Shown: positions 43,913 to 53,100 of the stretch, one piece after another | Layout of the letters: every line of letters begins with the position of its first letter | Numbering within the stretch: position 1 is the first letter of the stretch | Assembly (NCBI GenBank): GCA_033850885.1 | Contig: JAWWPG010000030.1 | Coordinates: forward strand, 1 to 64,000 | Direction of reading: 5' to 3' | DNA length: 64,000 nt | Source of the DNA: JAWWPG01 sp033850885 | GTDB taxonomy: Bacteria > Actinomycetota > Actinomycetes > Propionibacteriales > Nocardioidaceae | The notes under the pieces: generated by a model | Told to the model about the DNA's origin: nothing | Databases searched by the model: none | Seen by the model: the letters and a program-made list of their open reading frames with translations, nothing else | Program-made: the position numbers and the translations under genes

Positions 43913-44835
43913 GAGCCGAGCCTGGCCGGCGGCGGCCGCTGCCCCCGGGCCCAAGCGACGGCGGGCATCCAGCCCCGGCCCGGCAGCTGCACCTCGCCGA
44001 GCTCGACGGCGTGGGTGCCGCTGCCGACCAGCACCTCGCGTCTGCTCACCCGGACCTCGCCGGGCCGCAGTGCCGACTCGTCGGGGCGGAGCCGGATCGG
44101 CCGCAGGTTCAGCCGGCGGTCCCCGAGCTCCGTCCAGGCGCCCGGAGCCGGGGTGACCCCGCGCACCTGCCGGTCGATCGCGAACGCCGTGCGCTGCCAG
44201 TCGACGCGACCGTCTCGCGCTGTGAGCTTCGGGGCCAGCGAGACCCCTTCGGCGGGCTGCTCGCGCTCCTCGATGGTGCCGCCCTCGATGCCGTCCAGGG
44301 TGGCGACGAGCAGGCTCGCGCCGTGCCTGGCCAGCCGGTCGAGCAACGTACCCGCGGTGTCGTCGGGGCGGATCGTCTCCGTCAGCACCCCGTACGTCGG
44401 ACCCGCGTCGAGCTCCTTCACCAGGCGGAAGGTGGTGGCGCCCGTCACCTCGTCGCCTGCGATCAGCGCATGCTGCACGGGCGCCGCGCCCCGCCAGGCG
44501 GGAAGCAGGGAGAAGTGCAGGTTGACCCATCCGCGCAGCGGGATGTCGAGAGCCGGTTGGGGCAGCAGCCCGCCGTACGCGACGACCGGGCAACAGTCCG
44601 GCGCGATCTCGGCCAGCCGTTGCAGGAACGCCGGGTCGCTCGGCCGTTCGGGGCGAAGCACCTCCAAGCCCTTCGCCTCGGCCAGCGCCGCCACCGGCGA
44701 GGGTGAGACGGTGCGCCCCCGTCCCGTCGGGGCATCGGGTCGGGTGAGCACCGCGGCCACCTGATGCCCGCTGTCCAGGACAGCCTGCAGCGACGGCAGC
44801 GCCGCCTCCGGCGTGCCGGCGAAGACCAGCCGCAT
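43909..44835 (-). CDS. fmt: methionyl-tRNA formyltransferase
   Basis: The 308-residue enzyme formylates initiator Met-tRNA. It begins MRLVFAGTPEAALPSL and shows NLHFSLLPAWRGAAPVQ with the catalytic Asn/His region, then GVTPAPGAWT at the start of the C-terminal tRNA-binding domain. It lies 2 bases after the def stop. The longer frame to 44904 reads through def. Confidence 0.96.
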   Translation of the reverse strand: MRLVFAGTPEAALPSLQAVLDSGHQVAAVLTRPDAPTGRGRTVSPSPVAALAEAKGLEVLRPERPSDPAFLQRLAEIAPDCCPVVAYGGLLPQPALDIPLRGWVNLHFSLLPAWRGAAPVQHALIAGDEVTGATTFRLVKELDAGPTYGVLTETIRPDDTAGTLLDRLARHGASLLVATLDGIEGGTIEEREQPAEGVSLAPKLTARDGRVDWQRTAFAIDRQVRGVTPAPGAWTELGDRRLNLRPIRLRPDESALRPGEVRVSRREVLVGSGTHAVELGEVQLPGRGWMPAVAWARGQRPPPARLGS

Positions 44836-44837
44836 CC

Positions 44838-45383
44838 TTAGAAACCCCTGCCCAGCATGGGATGTGGCGACTCCTTGACAACCGGGACGGCCAGTCCACT
44901 CCACTCGGCGTCGCGGATCGCCTTCATGGCGGCCTTGCGGGTCAGCGCATCGAGCCGGTCGATGAACAAGACGCCGTCGAGGTGGTCGGTCTCGTGCTGG
45001 ATGACCCTGGCGCGATGCTCCGTGCTCTCGATCGTCACCGGCTCCCCGTACATGTCGAAGCCGGTCGCGACCACGGCGAACGCCCGCGTGCAGTCGAAGG
45101 CCAGGCCGGGGATCGACAGGCAGCCCTCCTCACCGAACTGGGTGGTCTCACTCAGCGTCAACCGGGGGTTGACCAGATGCCCGACTTCGTCGTCGACGTG
45201 GTAGGTGAAGACCCGGAGTCCGACGCCGAGCTGGGGCGCGGCCAGGCCCGACCCGGGAGCCTCGAGCATGGTGTCGGTGAGGTCCTTGACCAGGGTGCGC
45301 AGCTGCTTGTCGAAGTCGGTCACCGGTGCCGCCACCTCACGGAGCACCGGGTCACCGAAGAGCCTGATCTCCCGCACCGCCAC
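44838..45383 (-). CDS. def: peptide deformylase
   Basis: The 181-residue metalloenzyme has the three family motifs GSGLAAPQL, EEGCLSIPG and QHETDHLDG, which together bind the metal and water. It removes the formyl group added by Fmt, and the genes are adjacent. GTG is the start. Confidence 0.97.
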   Translation of the reverse strand: MAVREIRLFGDPVLREVAAPVTDFDKQLRTLVKDLTDTMLEAPGSGLAAPQLGVGLRVFTYHVDDEVGHLVNPRLTLSETTQFGEEGCLSIPGLAFDCTRAFAVVATGFDMYGEPVTIESTEHRARVIQHETDHLDGVLFIDRLDALTRKAAMKAIRDAEWSGLAVPVVKESPHPMLGRGF

Positions 45384-45404
45384 GCGACAACCTTACCGAC
45401 CCGG

Positions 45405-47375
45405 TCAGGTGAGCTCGGTGGGATCGACCTGGACGCGGACCGGGGGGAGCTTGCGGCTGCTGCGGGCCGCCTGCAGGTGCTGGAGCGCCTGCGACAGGGC
45501 GGCGCCACGCTCGGGGGCGATCCGGACCACGATCCGCGACAGGCCGTCGCCGACCTCGACCGGGCCGAGGATCTCAGCGCCCCGCGGCAGCGCGAACGCG
45601 GCCATCGACTCGGCCAGCGCATCCGCAGACGCCGTGATCGTCGCCATCCGGGCCGCCGGCGTCAGATGTGCCGAGCGGCGCTCCGCGAGCTCGCGCGCAG
45701 CGAAGCCGCCGGGGTCCCAGCGCACCAACGCCTGGAGCACGGGCAGCGTCGGGTCGCCGACGGCCACCACCCGGCCGCCGTCACCTGCCGGCCGGACGAG
45801 CGCGGCCACCCGCACCCACCGCCGCAGCGCCTCCTCGGCGGCGCGCAACCCCGGCATGCTCACGGTCAGCCAGGTGTCCATCAGGATCGCGGCGGCGAAG
45901 CCACCCGCCGCCGCGGGCTCCGCGCCGGGCGTCGCCACCACGATGGCGGGCCGGTCTTCCACCTGGTCGACGACGTGGTCACCGCCGGACGCGATGACCG
46001 ACGTCTGGGGAAACGCCCGGCCCCACTCCTCGGCTGTCCGAAGAGACCCGACCACCGGAGCACGCATCCGGTGTCCGCCGCAGTGCGGACACGTCCAGGC
46101 CTCGGCCATTGCCCCGCACCGGCGGCACTGGGGGGCTGCCCCGCCCATCGGCCGCCCGAGCGGCCCGCCACAGCGCCCGCAACGTCCGGGCCGGCGACAC
46201 CGAGAGCAGGCCAGCGCCGGCTGGTAGCCGTAGCGGGGAGTGTGCACCAGCACCGGGCCACGCCCGAGCGCCGCCCGCACCGCCGCGAACACCTGGGCGG
46301 GCATCCGGGCGGACCGGGCGGCCGGGTCCCCGGCCAGGTCGTCATCCGTCTCCCCCGTGACGTGCACCTGGGGCGCCGCCGCCCGGACGGCGTCCCGCGG
46401 CTCGCTGAGCTCTCCAGCCCATCCGGACTCGAGCAGGGCCTGCGCCTCCACGGACCGGCTGTGGGCACCGACCAGCATCGCGGCCCGCTCCTGGTAGGCG
46501 CGCAGCACGAGCACCTCACGGGCATGCGGGTACGGCGACCTGGGCTCCGCATACAGATCGTCGCCGTCGTCCCAGATGGCGACCAGCCCGAGCCGCCGTA
46601 CCGGCGCGAACGCCGCGGCCCGGGTGCCGACCACGATGTCGACCCCGCCGCGGGCCACCGCCAGAAACGCCCGGTAGCGGGCGGCCGGGCCGAGGTCGGC
46701 CGTCAGCACGGCATGCGACCCGGGCCCGAGCAGGTCCGTGAGCGCCCGGTCGAGACGGGCGACGTCGCGGCCGTCCGGTGCCAGCAGCAGGCTGCCGCGC
46801 CCGGCCCGCCGGGTCGCCGCGGCGCTCGCCGCGAACCGCTCGGCCCAGCCGGCACCGGCAGGCGCGGTCCAGACCGCGCGCGGGTGCTGGCCGTCGCCAA
46901 GCCGCTCGACCCAGGCCGGCCCGCCGACCTCGCCGGCCCAGACCGCGCGCAGGTCGCCGGCGGGGATGTCGAGCGGCCGGTCTCGCGGCTCCACCGGGGC
47001 CGCCTCGACCCGGGCGTGCCTGGCGGGTACGGCGAGCCTCAGCACATCGGCCAGCGAGCCGGCGTAGCGGTCCGCGACCAGCCGCGCGACCGCCAGCACC
47101 TCGGGCGCCAGCACCGGCTCGGCGGACACCACGCGGCGCAGGGTTGAGAGCCGGCCGGCGTGGTCCGTCCGGTCCTCGCGGCCGAGCAGGAAGCCGTCGA
47201 CGTCGCGACCGGAGAAGCGGACCTTGACCCGGCAGCCGGGAACCGCCTGCTCGTCCATCGACGCCGGCACCAGGTAGTCGAACGGCCGGTCGAGATGCGC
47301 AAGCGGAAGGTCGACCGCGACCCTTGCGACCGGTCTCTCCGGCGCCGGGCCGCCGGCGGCGGCCTTCACCACCAC
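45405..47375 (-). CDS. priA: primosomal protein N' (PriA), probably without helicase activity
   Basis: The 656-residue protein has the PriA N-terminal DNA-binding domain (VARVAVDLPLAHLDRPFDYLVP) and the zinc module (CSRCRRPGRCGRCGG ... CRRCG ... CPHCGG). The Walker A position reads LLLAPDGRDV with no GKT, and the DEAH position reads IWDDGDDLYAEP. This loss is usual in actinobacterial PriA and argues for a structural role in restart rather than ATP-driven unwinding. The GTG start lies 4 bases after metK. Confidence 0.9.
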   Translation of the reverse strand: MVVKAAAGGPAPERPVARVAVDLPLAHLDRPFDYLVPASMDEQAVPGCRVKVRFSGRDVDGFLLGREDRTDHAGRLSTLRRVVSAEPVLAPEVLAVARLVADRYAGSLADVLRLAVPARHARVEAAPVEPRDRPLDIPAGDLRAVWAGEVGGPAWVERLGDGQHPRAVWTAPAGAGWAERFAASAAATRRAGRGSLLLAPDGRDVARLDRALTDLLGPGSHAVLTADLGPAARYRAFLAVARGGVDIVVGTRAAAFAPVRRLGLVAIWDDGDDLYAEPRSPYPHAREVLVLRAYQERAAMLVGAHSRSVEAQALLESGWAGELSEPRDAVRAAAPQVHVTGETDDDLAGDPAARSARMPAQVFAAVRAALGRGPVLVHTPRYGYQPALACSRCRRPGRCGRCGGPLGRPMGGAAPQCRRCGAMAEAWTCPHCGGHRMRAPVVGSLRTAEEWGRAFPQTSVIASGGDHVVDQVEDRPAIVVATPGAEPAAAGGFAAAILMDTWLTVSMPGLRAAEEALRRWVRVAALVRPAGDGGRVVAVGDPTLPVLQALVRWDPGGFAARELAERRSAHLTPAARMATITASADALAESMAAFALPRGAEILGPVEVGDGLSRIVVRIAPERGAALSQALQHLQAARSSRKLPPVRVQVDPTELT

Positions 47376-47379
47376 GGGC

Positions 47380-48576
47380 TCAGCCGCGGACAGCCGCCCT
47401 CAGCTCGTCGACCCGGTCGACGCGCTCCCAGCTGAACTCGAGAAGCTCCCGGCCGAAGTGGCCGTACGACGCGGTCAGGCCGTAGATGGGCCGGAGCAGG
47501 TCGAGGTCGCGGATGATCGCCGCCGGCCGAAGGTCGAACACCGACAGCACCGCGGCGCGGATGTCGTCGACAGGGACCGTCTCGGTGCCGAAGCAGTCGA
47601 CGTAGAAGCCGACCGGGTGCGCCTTGCCGATCGCGTAGGCGACCTGCACCTCGCAGCGCCGGGCCAGCCCCGCCCCCACCACGTTCTTGGCGACCCAGCG
47701 CATCGCGTAGGCCCCGGACCTGTCCACCTTCGAGGGGTCCTTGCCGCTGAACGCGCCGCCGCCGTGGCGGGCCATCCCGCCGTACGTGTCGATGATGATC
47801 TTGCGGCCGGTGAGCCCGGCGTCCCCCATCGGACCACCGACCTCGAACCGGCCGGTCGGGTTGACCAGGAGCCGGTAGTCGCTGGAGTCGATGTCGAAGG
47901 TGTCGAGCACGTCCTCGACGACGTGCTTCTTGACGTCGGGCGTGAGCATCGAGTCGAGGTCGATGTCGCGCGCGTGCTGGCTGGAGACCACGACGGTGTC
48001 GACCCGGGCCGGCCGGTCGCCGTCGTACTCGATCGTGACCTGGGTCTTGCCGTCCGGGCGCAGATAGGCCATCGTGCCGTCCTTGCGGACCTCGGACAGG
48101 CGCTGGGCGAGCCGATGCGCGATGGTGATCGGCAGCGGCATCAGCTCCGGCGTGTCACCGCACGCGTAGCCGAACATCAGCCCCTGGTCGCCGGCACCCT
48201 GCCGGTCGAGCGGGTCGACGGAGCCCGCGGAGCGCTCCTCCAACGCCTCGTCGACACCTTGGGCGATGTCGACGGACTGGTTGCCGATGCAGACCTGGAC
48301 GCCGCAGGACGCGCCGTCGAAGCCCTTCGTCGAGGAGTCGTAGCCGATCTCGATGATCCGCCGGCGAGCCAGCTCGGCCACCGGGACGTACGCCTGCGTG
48401 GTCACCTCGCCGGCGATCACAACCAGCCCGGTCGTCACGAGGGTCTCGACGGCGACGCGGCTCTGCGGGTCCTCGGCGAGGAGGGCGTCGAGAACGGTGT
48501 CGCTGATCTGGTCCGCGATCTTGTCGGGATGACCCTCCGTCACCGATTCTGACGTAAACAGTCGACCCTTCAACAC
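47380..48576 (-). CDS. metK: S-adenosylmethionine synthetase
   Basis: The 398-residue enzyme makes SAM from methionine and ATP. It shows FTSESVTEGHPDKIADQISD, GDQGLMFGYACGDTPELMPLP, GGAFSGKDPSKVDRSGAYA and the C-terminal family blocks. GAGGAG precedes the GTG start. No SAM riboswitch is evident in the 75 bases after coaBC. Confidence 0.97.
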   Translation of the reverse strand: MLKGRLFTSESVTEGHPDKIADQISDTVLDALLAEDPQSRVAVETLVTTGLVVIAGEVTTQAYVPVAELARRRIIEIGYDSSTKGFDGASCGVQVCIGNQSVDIAQGVDEALEERSAGSVDPLDRQGAGDQGLMFGYACGDTPELMPLPITIAHRLAQRLSEVRKDGTMAYLRPDGKTQVTIEYDGDRPARVDTVVVSSQHARDIDLDSMLTPDVKKHVVEDVLDTFDIDSSDYRLLVNPTGRFEVGGPMGDAGLTGRKIIIDTYGGMARHGGGAFSGKDPSKVDRSGAYAMRWVAKNVVGAGLARRCEVQVAYAIGKAHPVGFYVDCFGTETVPVDDIRAAVLSVFDLRPAAIIRDLDLLRPIYGLTASYGHFGRELLEFSWERVDRVDELRAAVRG

Positions 48577-48651
48577 GATCTCCTCTTCGGCACGCTCGTA
48601 ACGACGGCTGTGGGCAGAGTCAAGGGTAACCTGCCGAGGCCGCTGTCCCGG

Positions 48652-49884
48652 TCAGGACATCTCACCGCGGGACCCCCACAACCGGAGCACCTCGTCCCAG
48701 ATCACCTCGGCCAGGGCCAGCTTCGAGCCGGCGGGTACGACGAGATCGGCCGCCTCCCGCGACACGATCACTGCCGCGTTGTCGTCGGACCCGAACACCG
48801 CGCCGGACCCGACGTCGTTGGCGACCAGCAGGTCGCCGCCCTTGCGCTCGAGCTTGACCCTCGCGTGCTCGAGGACCGTCGACGTCGAGTCGCCGGTCTC
48901 GGCCGCGAAGCCGACCAGGACCTGGGTGGGGTCGCTGCGCTTGGCGACCAGCGCGGCGAGGATGTCCGGGTTCTCGACCAGCTCGACCTTCGGAGCCACG
49001 CCGTCCGCGCGCTTCTTGATCTTGTGCTCGACGAACCGCGTCGGCCGGAAGTCCGCCGGCGCCGCGGCCATCACGACCGCGTCGGCCCCCGTGGAGGCGT
49101 CCAGCACGGCGTCGTACATGTCACCCGTCGAGACCACCCTGACGACCTTGACGCCGGCCGGGTCGGGCAGCTCGACGTTCGCGGCCACCACCGTGACGTC
49201 GGCCCCGCGGGCGGCAGCAGCCATGGCGATCGCGTAGCCCTGCTTGCCCGACGACCGGTTGCCGAGGAACCGGACCGGGTCGAGGTACTCCCGCGTCCCG
49301 CCGGCGCTCACCACGACGCGACGGCCGGTGAGGTCAGGCACGGCAGCGCCACGCTCCAGCACGGAGGATGCGAGCGCGAAGATCTCGGCCGGCTCGGGCA
49401 GCCGGCCCGGACCGGTATCGACGCCGGTGAGCCGCCCGGACGCGGGCTCGAGCACGACGACGCCGTGCTCACGGAGCAGGGCGACGTTCGCCTGGGTTGC
49501 CGGGTGCTCCCACATCTCGGTGTGCATGGCCGGGGCGAACACGACCGGGCAGCGGGCGGTGAGCAGCGTGGACGTCAGCAGATCGTCGGCGTGGCCGTGC
49601 GCCGCTTTGGCGAGCAGGTCCGCGGTCGCCGGCGCGACCACGACCAGGTCCGCCCGCTGGCCGAGGCGGACATGGCGCACCTCGGCCACCGAGTCGAAGA
49701 CGTCGGCGCTGACGGGGTTGCCGGACAGCGCCTCCCAGGTCGGGGCACCGACGAACCGCAGCGCGTTCGCGGTGGGGACGACGGTGACGTCGGCACCGGA
49801 CTCGGTGAACAGGCGGAGCAGCTCGCAGGCCTTGTAGGCCGCGATGCCGCCGCTGACGCCGAGCACGATGCGGGGCGGAATCAG
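48652..49884 (-). CDS. coaBC: CoaBC: phosphopantothenoylcysteine synthetase / decarboxylase
   Basis: The bifunctional coenzyme A enzyme has an N-terminal flavin decarboxylase domain (VLGVSGGIAAYKACELLRLF, VVAPATADLLAKAA, PAMHTEMW) and a C-terminal synthetase (VVVSAGGTREYLDPVRFLGNRSSGKQG, DFRP, KIKK). The first canonical start, GTG 49866, removes the strand before GVSGG. The frame is open to CTG 49884, which overlaps the rpoZ stop as CTGA; the ATT after it sits 4 bases from GAGGAGG. I use 49884 (410 residues), but the exact start is uncertain. Confidence 0.92.
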   Translation of the reverse strand: MIPPRIVLGVSGGIAAYKACELLRLFTESGADVTVVPTANALRFVGAPTWEALSGNPVSADVFDSVAEVRHVRLGQRADLVVVAPATADLLAKAAHGHADDLLTSTLLTARCPVVFAPAMHTEMWEHPATQANVALLREHGVVVLEPASGRLTGVDTGPGRLPEPAEIFALASSVLERGAAVPDLTGRRVVVSAGGTREYLDPVRFLGNRSSGKQGYAIAMAAAARGADVTVVAANVELPDPAGVKVVRVVSTGDMYDAVLDASTGADAVVMAAAPADFRPTRFVEHKIKKRADGVAPKVELVENPDILAALVAKRSDPTQVLVGFAAETGDSTSTVLEHARVKLERKGGDLLVANDVGSGAVFGSDDNAAVIVSREAADLVVPAGSKLALAEVIWDEVLRLWGSRGEMS

Positions 49885-50153
49885 GCCTCCTCGGGCTCGA
49901 TGTCCTCACATGTCAACAGGTCCTGGTTGATCTCGCGAAGAGAGATCGAGAGCGGCTTCTCCTGGACGTGGGTCTCGACCAGCGGGCCGACGTACTCGAG
50001 CAGGCCCTCGCCGAGCTGCGAGTAGTACGCGTTGATCTGCCGCGCGCGCTTGGCGGCGTACAGGACCAGCTTGTACTTCGAGTCGGTCTTGGTGAGCAGT
50101 TCGTCGATCGGAGGGTTGGTGATCCCCTCGGCGACGGGCATGGTACCTGACAC
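49881..50153 (-). CDS. rpoZ: RNA polymerase omega subunit
   Basis: The 90-residue omega protein has ITNPPIDELLTKTDSKYKLVLYAAKRARQIN and the C-terminal KPLSISLREINQDLL typical of actinobacteria. The GTG start is followed closely by ATG. It sits between gmk and coaBC, the usual order. Confidence 0.95.
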   Translation of the reverse strand: MSGTMPVAEGITNPPIDELLTKTDSKYKLVLYAAKRARQINAYYSQLGEGLLEYVGPLVETHVQEKPLSISLREINQDLLTCEDIEPEEA

Positions 50154-50219
50154 GCAGAAGCCTCATTCACGGGTCGGAAAGCGGATCACGGTGTCGGATC
50201 CATGGACGGCGGCCGCCCG

Positions 50220-50807
50220 CTAGCGCGGCGACTCCATCAAGTTTACCAACTCGGCGGCCGTCCGGTGAACTTCCGCGTTCACCAGCGTCACGTCGAACTC
50301 CGGCTCGGCCGCCAGCTCGTCGATAGCGGTGCGCAGCCGTCTGGCGCGCTCGCTCTCGTCCTCGGTGCCACGGCCCTCCAGCCGCCGTACCAGCTCCTCC
50401 CACGACGGCGGCTTCAGGAAGACGAAGAGAGCGTCCGGGACGGCCTGCTTCACCTGCCGCGCCCCCTGCAGGTCGATCTCCAGCAGGGTGTCCCGGCCCT
50501 CGCCGAGGGCCTCCCGGACGGGCTGCGCCGGCGTACCGTAGCGGGACCCGCTGTGCACCACGGCCCACTCCAGGAACCCACCGTCGTCGATGGTCGCGTC
50601 GAAGGTCGCATCGTCGACGAACCAGTAGTGGACGCCGTTGACCTCACCCGGGCGGGGCTTGCGGGTCGTCATCGAGACGGAGATCCACACGTGCGGGTAG
50701 TGCTCGCGCAGGTACGCCGAGATGGTGCCCTTTCCGACCGCCGTAGGCCCGGCAAGAACCGTCAACCGGCCCCTGCCGCCGGTCTTCGCGTCAGGATCGA
50801 TGCTCAA
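50220..50807 (-). CDS. gmk: guanylate kinase
   Basis: The 195-residue kinase phosphorylates GMP. The P-loop is LAGPTAVGKGT, GMP-binding residues lie in SVSMTTRKPRPGEVNGVHYWFV, and the lid follows in EGRGTEDESERARRLR. The TTG start lies inside the 3' end of mihF (17-base overlap). Confidence 0.95.
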   Translation of the reverse strand: MSIDPDAKTGGRGRLTVLAGPTAVGKGTISAYLREHYPHVWISVSMTTRKPRPGEVNGVHYWFVDDATFDATIDDGGFLEWAVVHSGSRYGTPAQPVREALGEGRDTLLEIDLQGARQVKQAVPDALFVFLKPPSWEELVRRLEGRGTEDESERARRLRTAIDELAAEPEFDVTLVNAEVHRTAAELVNLMESPR

Positions 50808-51111
50808 ACTCGCGCTCGAGCGCGGCGACCTGGTTCGCGCCGAGACCCCGCACGCGGCGCGACTCCGAGATGCCGATCCGCTCCATCAGGTTGCGGGCCC
50901 GGACCTTGCCCAGGCCGGGCATCGCCTGCAGCAGGTCGATCACCTTCATCTTGGAGATCGCCTCGTTCGTGGCGGCCGCCCTGAGCGTCTCGCTCAGGGA
51001 GGTACCGGAGCTCTTCAGCCGGTTCTTGACGGCCGCGCGTTCCCGTCGTACCTGGGCCGCCTTCTGGAGCGCTGCGCGACGTTGCTCGACTGTCAGCTCC
51101 GGCACTGTCAC
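50791..51111 (-). CDS. mihF: actinobacterial integration host factor
   Basis: The 106-residue mIHF has a basic N-terminal helix (RRAALQKAAQVRRERAAVKNRLK) and the helix-two-turn-helix DNA-binding region with MPGLGKVRARNLMERIGI. It is a nucleoid protein found only in actinobacteria. Three GTG codons are possible starts (51120, 51111, 51105); 51111 has the best-placed purine-rich sequence. It lies upstream of gmk as usual. Confidence 0.92.
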   Translation of the reverse strand: MTVPELTVEQRRAALQKAAQVRRERAAVKNRLKSSGTSLSETLRAAATNEAISKMKVIDLLQAMPGLGKVRARNLMERIGISESRRVRGLGANQVAALEREFEHRS

Positions 51112-51277
51112 GACTTCCACCTCAGCTGTTCTTTGGCTGTTCTTTGGCCGTTGACTCCGAATCTCACACTAGACCTCTGACGCTTTGGTCGTAAGGTCTC
51201 TGCCGCCGAGAAAGGCAATCCGGTTTCGCACCGGGCGGCGACGGGTGGGCGGCCGCGGAACAGGCAGACTTGCTCTC

Positions 51278-52078
51278 GTGTCGGAGCCGCCGGAGGTCGC
51301 CTTCTCGGAGCGGACGCGGCTGCGCCGCGAGGTGTGGCTGGTGCTCGCCCTGTCCCTCGGCGCCTCCGCCGTCTACTCCGTGGTCGCCCTCGTCGCCAAC
51401 CTGACGGCGCCCGGGAAGCTGTCCCAGCAGGTGGCGACGCTCAACTCGAGCGTCACGCCGCGGTCGCTGCTCGACCTGACGTACCAGCTGCTCGGCATCG
51501 CGTTCGCGCTGGTGCCGGTGGTCCTCGCCCTGCACTTCCTCAGCAGCTCACCAGACGGCGTACCCGGCCCGCTCCGGGTGGGGCTCTCGCGGATCGGTCT
51601 CTGCCGGCGCGGACCGGGCAGCCTCGGCCACGACCTCGCCTGGGGAGTCGGGCTCGCGGCGGCGATCGGCCTGCCGGGCCTGGGTCTGGTCTACCTGGCG
51701 CGCGCCCTGGGCATCAACGCGACGATCGTGCCGAGCGCGCTGAACGACCACTGGTGGACGCTGCCCGTGCTGGTGCTGTCCGCCTTCGAGAACGCGCTGC
51801 TGGAGGAGGTCGTCGTCGTCGGCTTCCTCGTCACCAGGTTGCGCGGGCTGGGCTGGTCGTCCCGGGCCGCGGTGGCGGCCAGCGCCGTACTCCGCGGCAG
51901 CTATCACCTGTACCAGGGGTTCGGCGCGTTCCTCGCCAACGCCGTCATGGGGGTGATCTTCGGGACCTACTTCCTGCGCAAACGCACGGTGCTGCCGCTC
52001 GTCATCGCGCACGGGATCATGGACTCGGTGGCATTCGTCGGCTACGCCCTCCTCAAGAACCGCCTCAACCTCCCCTGA
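51278..52078 (+). CDS. CPBP-family intramembrane protease-like protein
   Basis: The 266-residue membrane protein has about eight hydrophobic segments and the CPBP/Abi fold. The first motif reads LLEEVVVVGFL, keeping both glutamates but lacking the arginine of EExxxR. The second and third motifs are SYHLYQG and VIAHGIMD. CPBP proteins are metal-dependent intramembrane proteases or their relatives; activity is uncertain given the change. GTG 51278 has CAGACT seven bases upstream and looks leaderless. Confidence 0.8.
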   Translation: MSEPPEVAFSERTRLRREVWLVLALSLGASAVYSVVALVANLTAPGKLSQQVATLNSSVTPRSLLDLTYQLLGIAFALVPVVLALHFLSSSPDGVPGPLRVGLSRIGLCRRGPGSLGHDLAWGVGLAAAIGLPGLGLVYLARALGINATIVPSALNDHWWTLPVLVLSAFENALLEEVVVVGFLVTRLRGLGWSSRAAVAASAVLRGSYHLYQGFGAFLANAVMGVIFGTYFLRKRTVLPLVIAHGIMDSVAFVGYALLKNRLNLP

Positions 52079-52142
52079 CCCCTTCCGTTGGGGTTGAGAG
52101 CCAGGGAACTGAGTGAGGGCTGAGCTTGGCTTGAGTTAGAGG

Positions 52143-52290
52143 TTGAGCCGTCGGAAAATTGCCCTTCAGCCGTCGGAAAATTGTCGAAGCCGAGCCTCAG
52201 GCGGCAACTTTGTGACGGGTCAACGGCAAGTTTGCGACGGGTCAACGGCAAGTTTGTGACGGGTCAACGCCAACTTTGCGACGGGTCAAC
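52143..52290. repeat. 22-bp repeat array in two orientations, running into pyrF
   Basis: Four 22-bp units with core GACGGGTCAAC lie head to tail at 52203-52290. Two related units in the opposite orientation lie at about 52143-52186 (core CCGTCGGAAAATTG). A 16-base spacer separates the two sets, so the whole is an imperfect palindrome. The last pyrF codons and stop lie within the third and fourth units. The core GTTGACCCGTC recurs at the end of carA. The rest of the 185-base gap after the CPBP gene holds nothing recognised. Confidence 0.85.
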
Positions 52291-53100
52291 ATTGAGGGCG
52301 GCGAGGGAGCGGGCCGCCGCCTCGCGCAGCCCTTTCACACTCGGCCCGGACGTCAGCAGGCCACGTGACATCGAGGCCAGCACGTTCGGGTACGTCGACC
52401 CGAACAGCCTCCGCATGGTGTCGGCGGTTCCGCCCTGCACCCCGTAGCCCGGCGCGAGCAGCGGCCCGTTGACGTCGACGTCCTCGTCGAGGCGGGCCAG
52501 GTTCGCGCCGACGACCGCCCCGACCGACCCGAGCGGCACAGCCCCCTCGTTCTCAGCGCGTACGGCGGCCAGCACCTCACCCGCGACGGTGCCGTGAGCC
52601 GTTGCCGCATGCTGGAACTGGGCACCCTCGGGGTTCGACGTCAGCGCGACCACGAACACCCCGGCCGCGTTCTCCGCCGCGGCGTCGAGCATCGGGCGGA
52701 GCGACTCGAACCCCAGGTACGGGTTGACGGTGATGGCGTCGACCGCGAGCGGCGAGCTCTGCTCGAGGTAGGCGTCGGCGTACCCCTTCATCGTCGAGCC
52801 GAGGTCTCCGCGCTTCGCGTCGAGCAGCACGAGGGCTCCGGCGGAGCGCGCATCGGCGATCAGCCGCTCCAGCACGGCGATCCCGCCGGACCCCATCCGC
52901 TCGAAGAACGCCGACTGCGGCTTGAGGACGGCGAGCCGGCTCCCCCATGCCTCGACGCAGGTGCCCGCGAAGCGCTCCAGGCCTGCCACGTCATCGCCGA
53001 GCCCCCACGCCGCCAGCAGGCTCGGGTGCGGGTCGATCCCGGCACAGAGCGCTCCCCTGTCCCGCATCGCCGCGTGCAGCTTGTCTCCGAACGTCTTCAT
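52264..53100 (-). CDS. pyrF: orotidine 5'-phosphate decarboxylase
   Basis: The 278-residue enzyme makes UMP from OMP. It belongs to the long-form subfamily with FGDKLHAAMRDRGALCAGIDPHP, VLLDAKRGDLGSTMKGYADAYL (catalytic Lys-Asp set) and LLAPGYGVQGGT. The last nine residues (NVDPSQSWR) are encoded by the 22-bp repeat array and are unlikely to be ancestral. The ATG at 53100 overlaps the preceding stop as ATGA. The gene is the end of the pyr operon. Confidence 0.95.
   Translation of the reverse strand: MKTFGDKLHAAMRDRGALCAGIDPHPSLLAAWGLGDDVAGLERFAGTCVEAWGSRLAVLKPQSAFFERMGSGGIAVLERLIADARSAGALVLLDAKRGDLGSTMKGYADAYLEQSSPLAVDAITVNPYLGFESLRPMLDAAAENAAGVFVVALTSNPEGAQFQHAATAHGTVAGEVLAAVRAENEGAVPLGSVGAVVGANLARLDEDVDVNGPLLAPGYGVQGGTADTMRRLFGSTYPNVLASMSRGLLTSGPSVKGLREAAARSLAALNVDPSQSWR

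Noticed and set aside
45405..47375. Missing helicase motifs in PriA as evidence of a broken gene
   Set aside because: Loss of Walker motifs is usual in actinobacterial PriA, and the gene is intact and in its usual place.
52042..52251. Minus-strand open frame downstream of pyrF starting in the repeats
   Set aside because: It is largely encoded by repeat units and intergenic sequence, with no start signal or homology.
52203..52290. Four regularly spaced repeats as a CRISPR array
   Set aside because: The units are directly adjacent without spacers and no cas genes are present.
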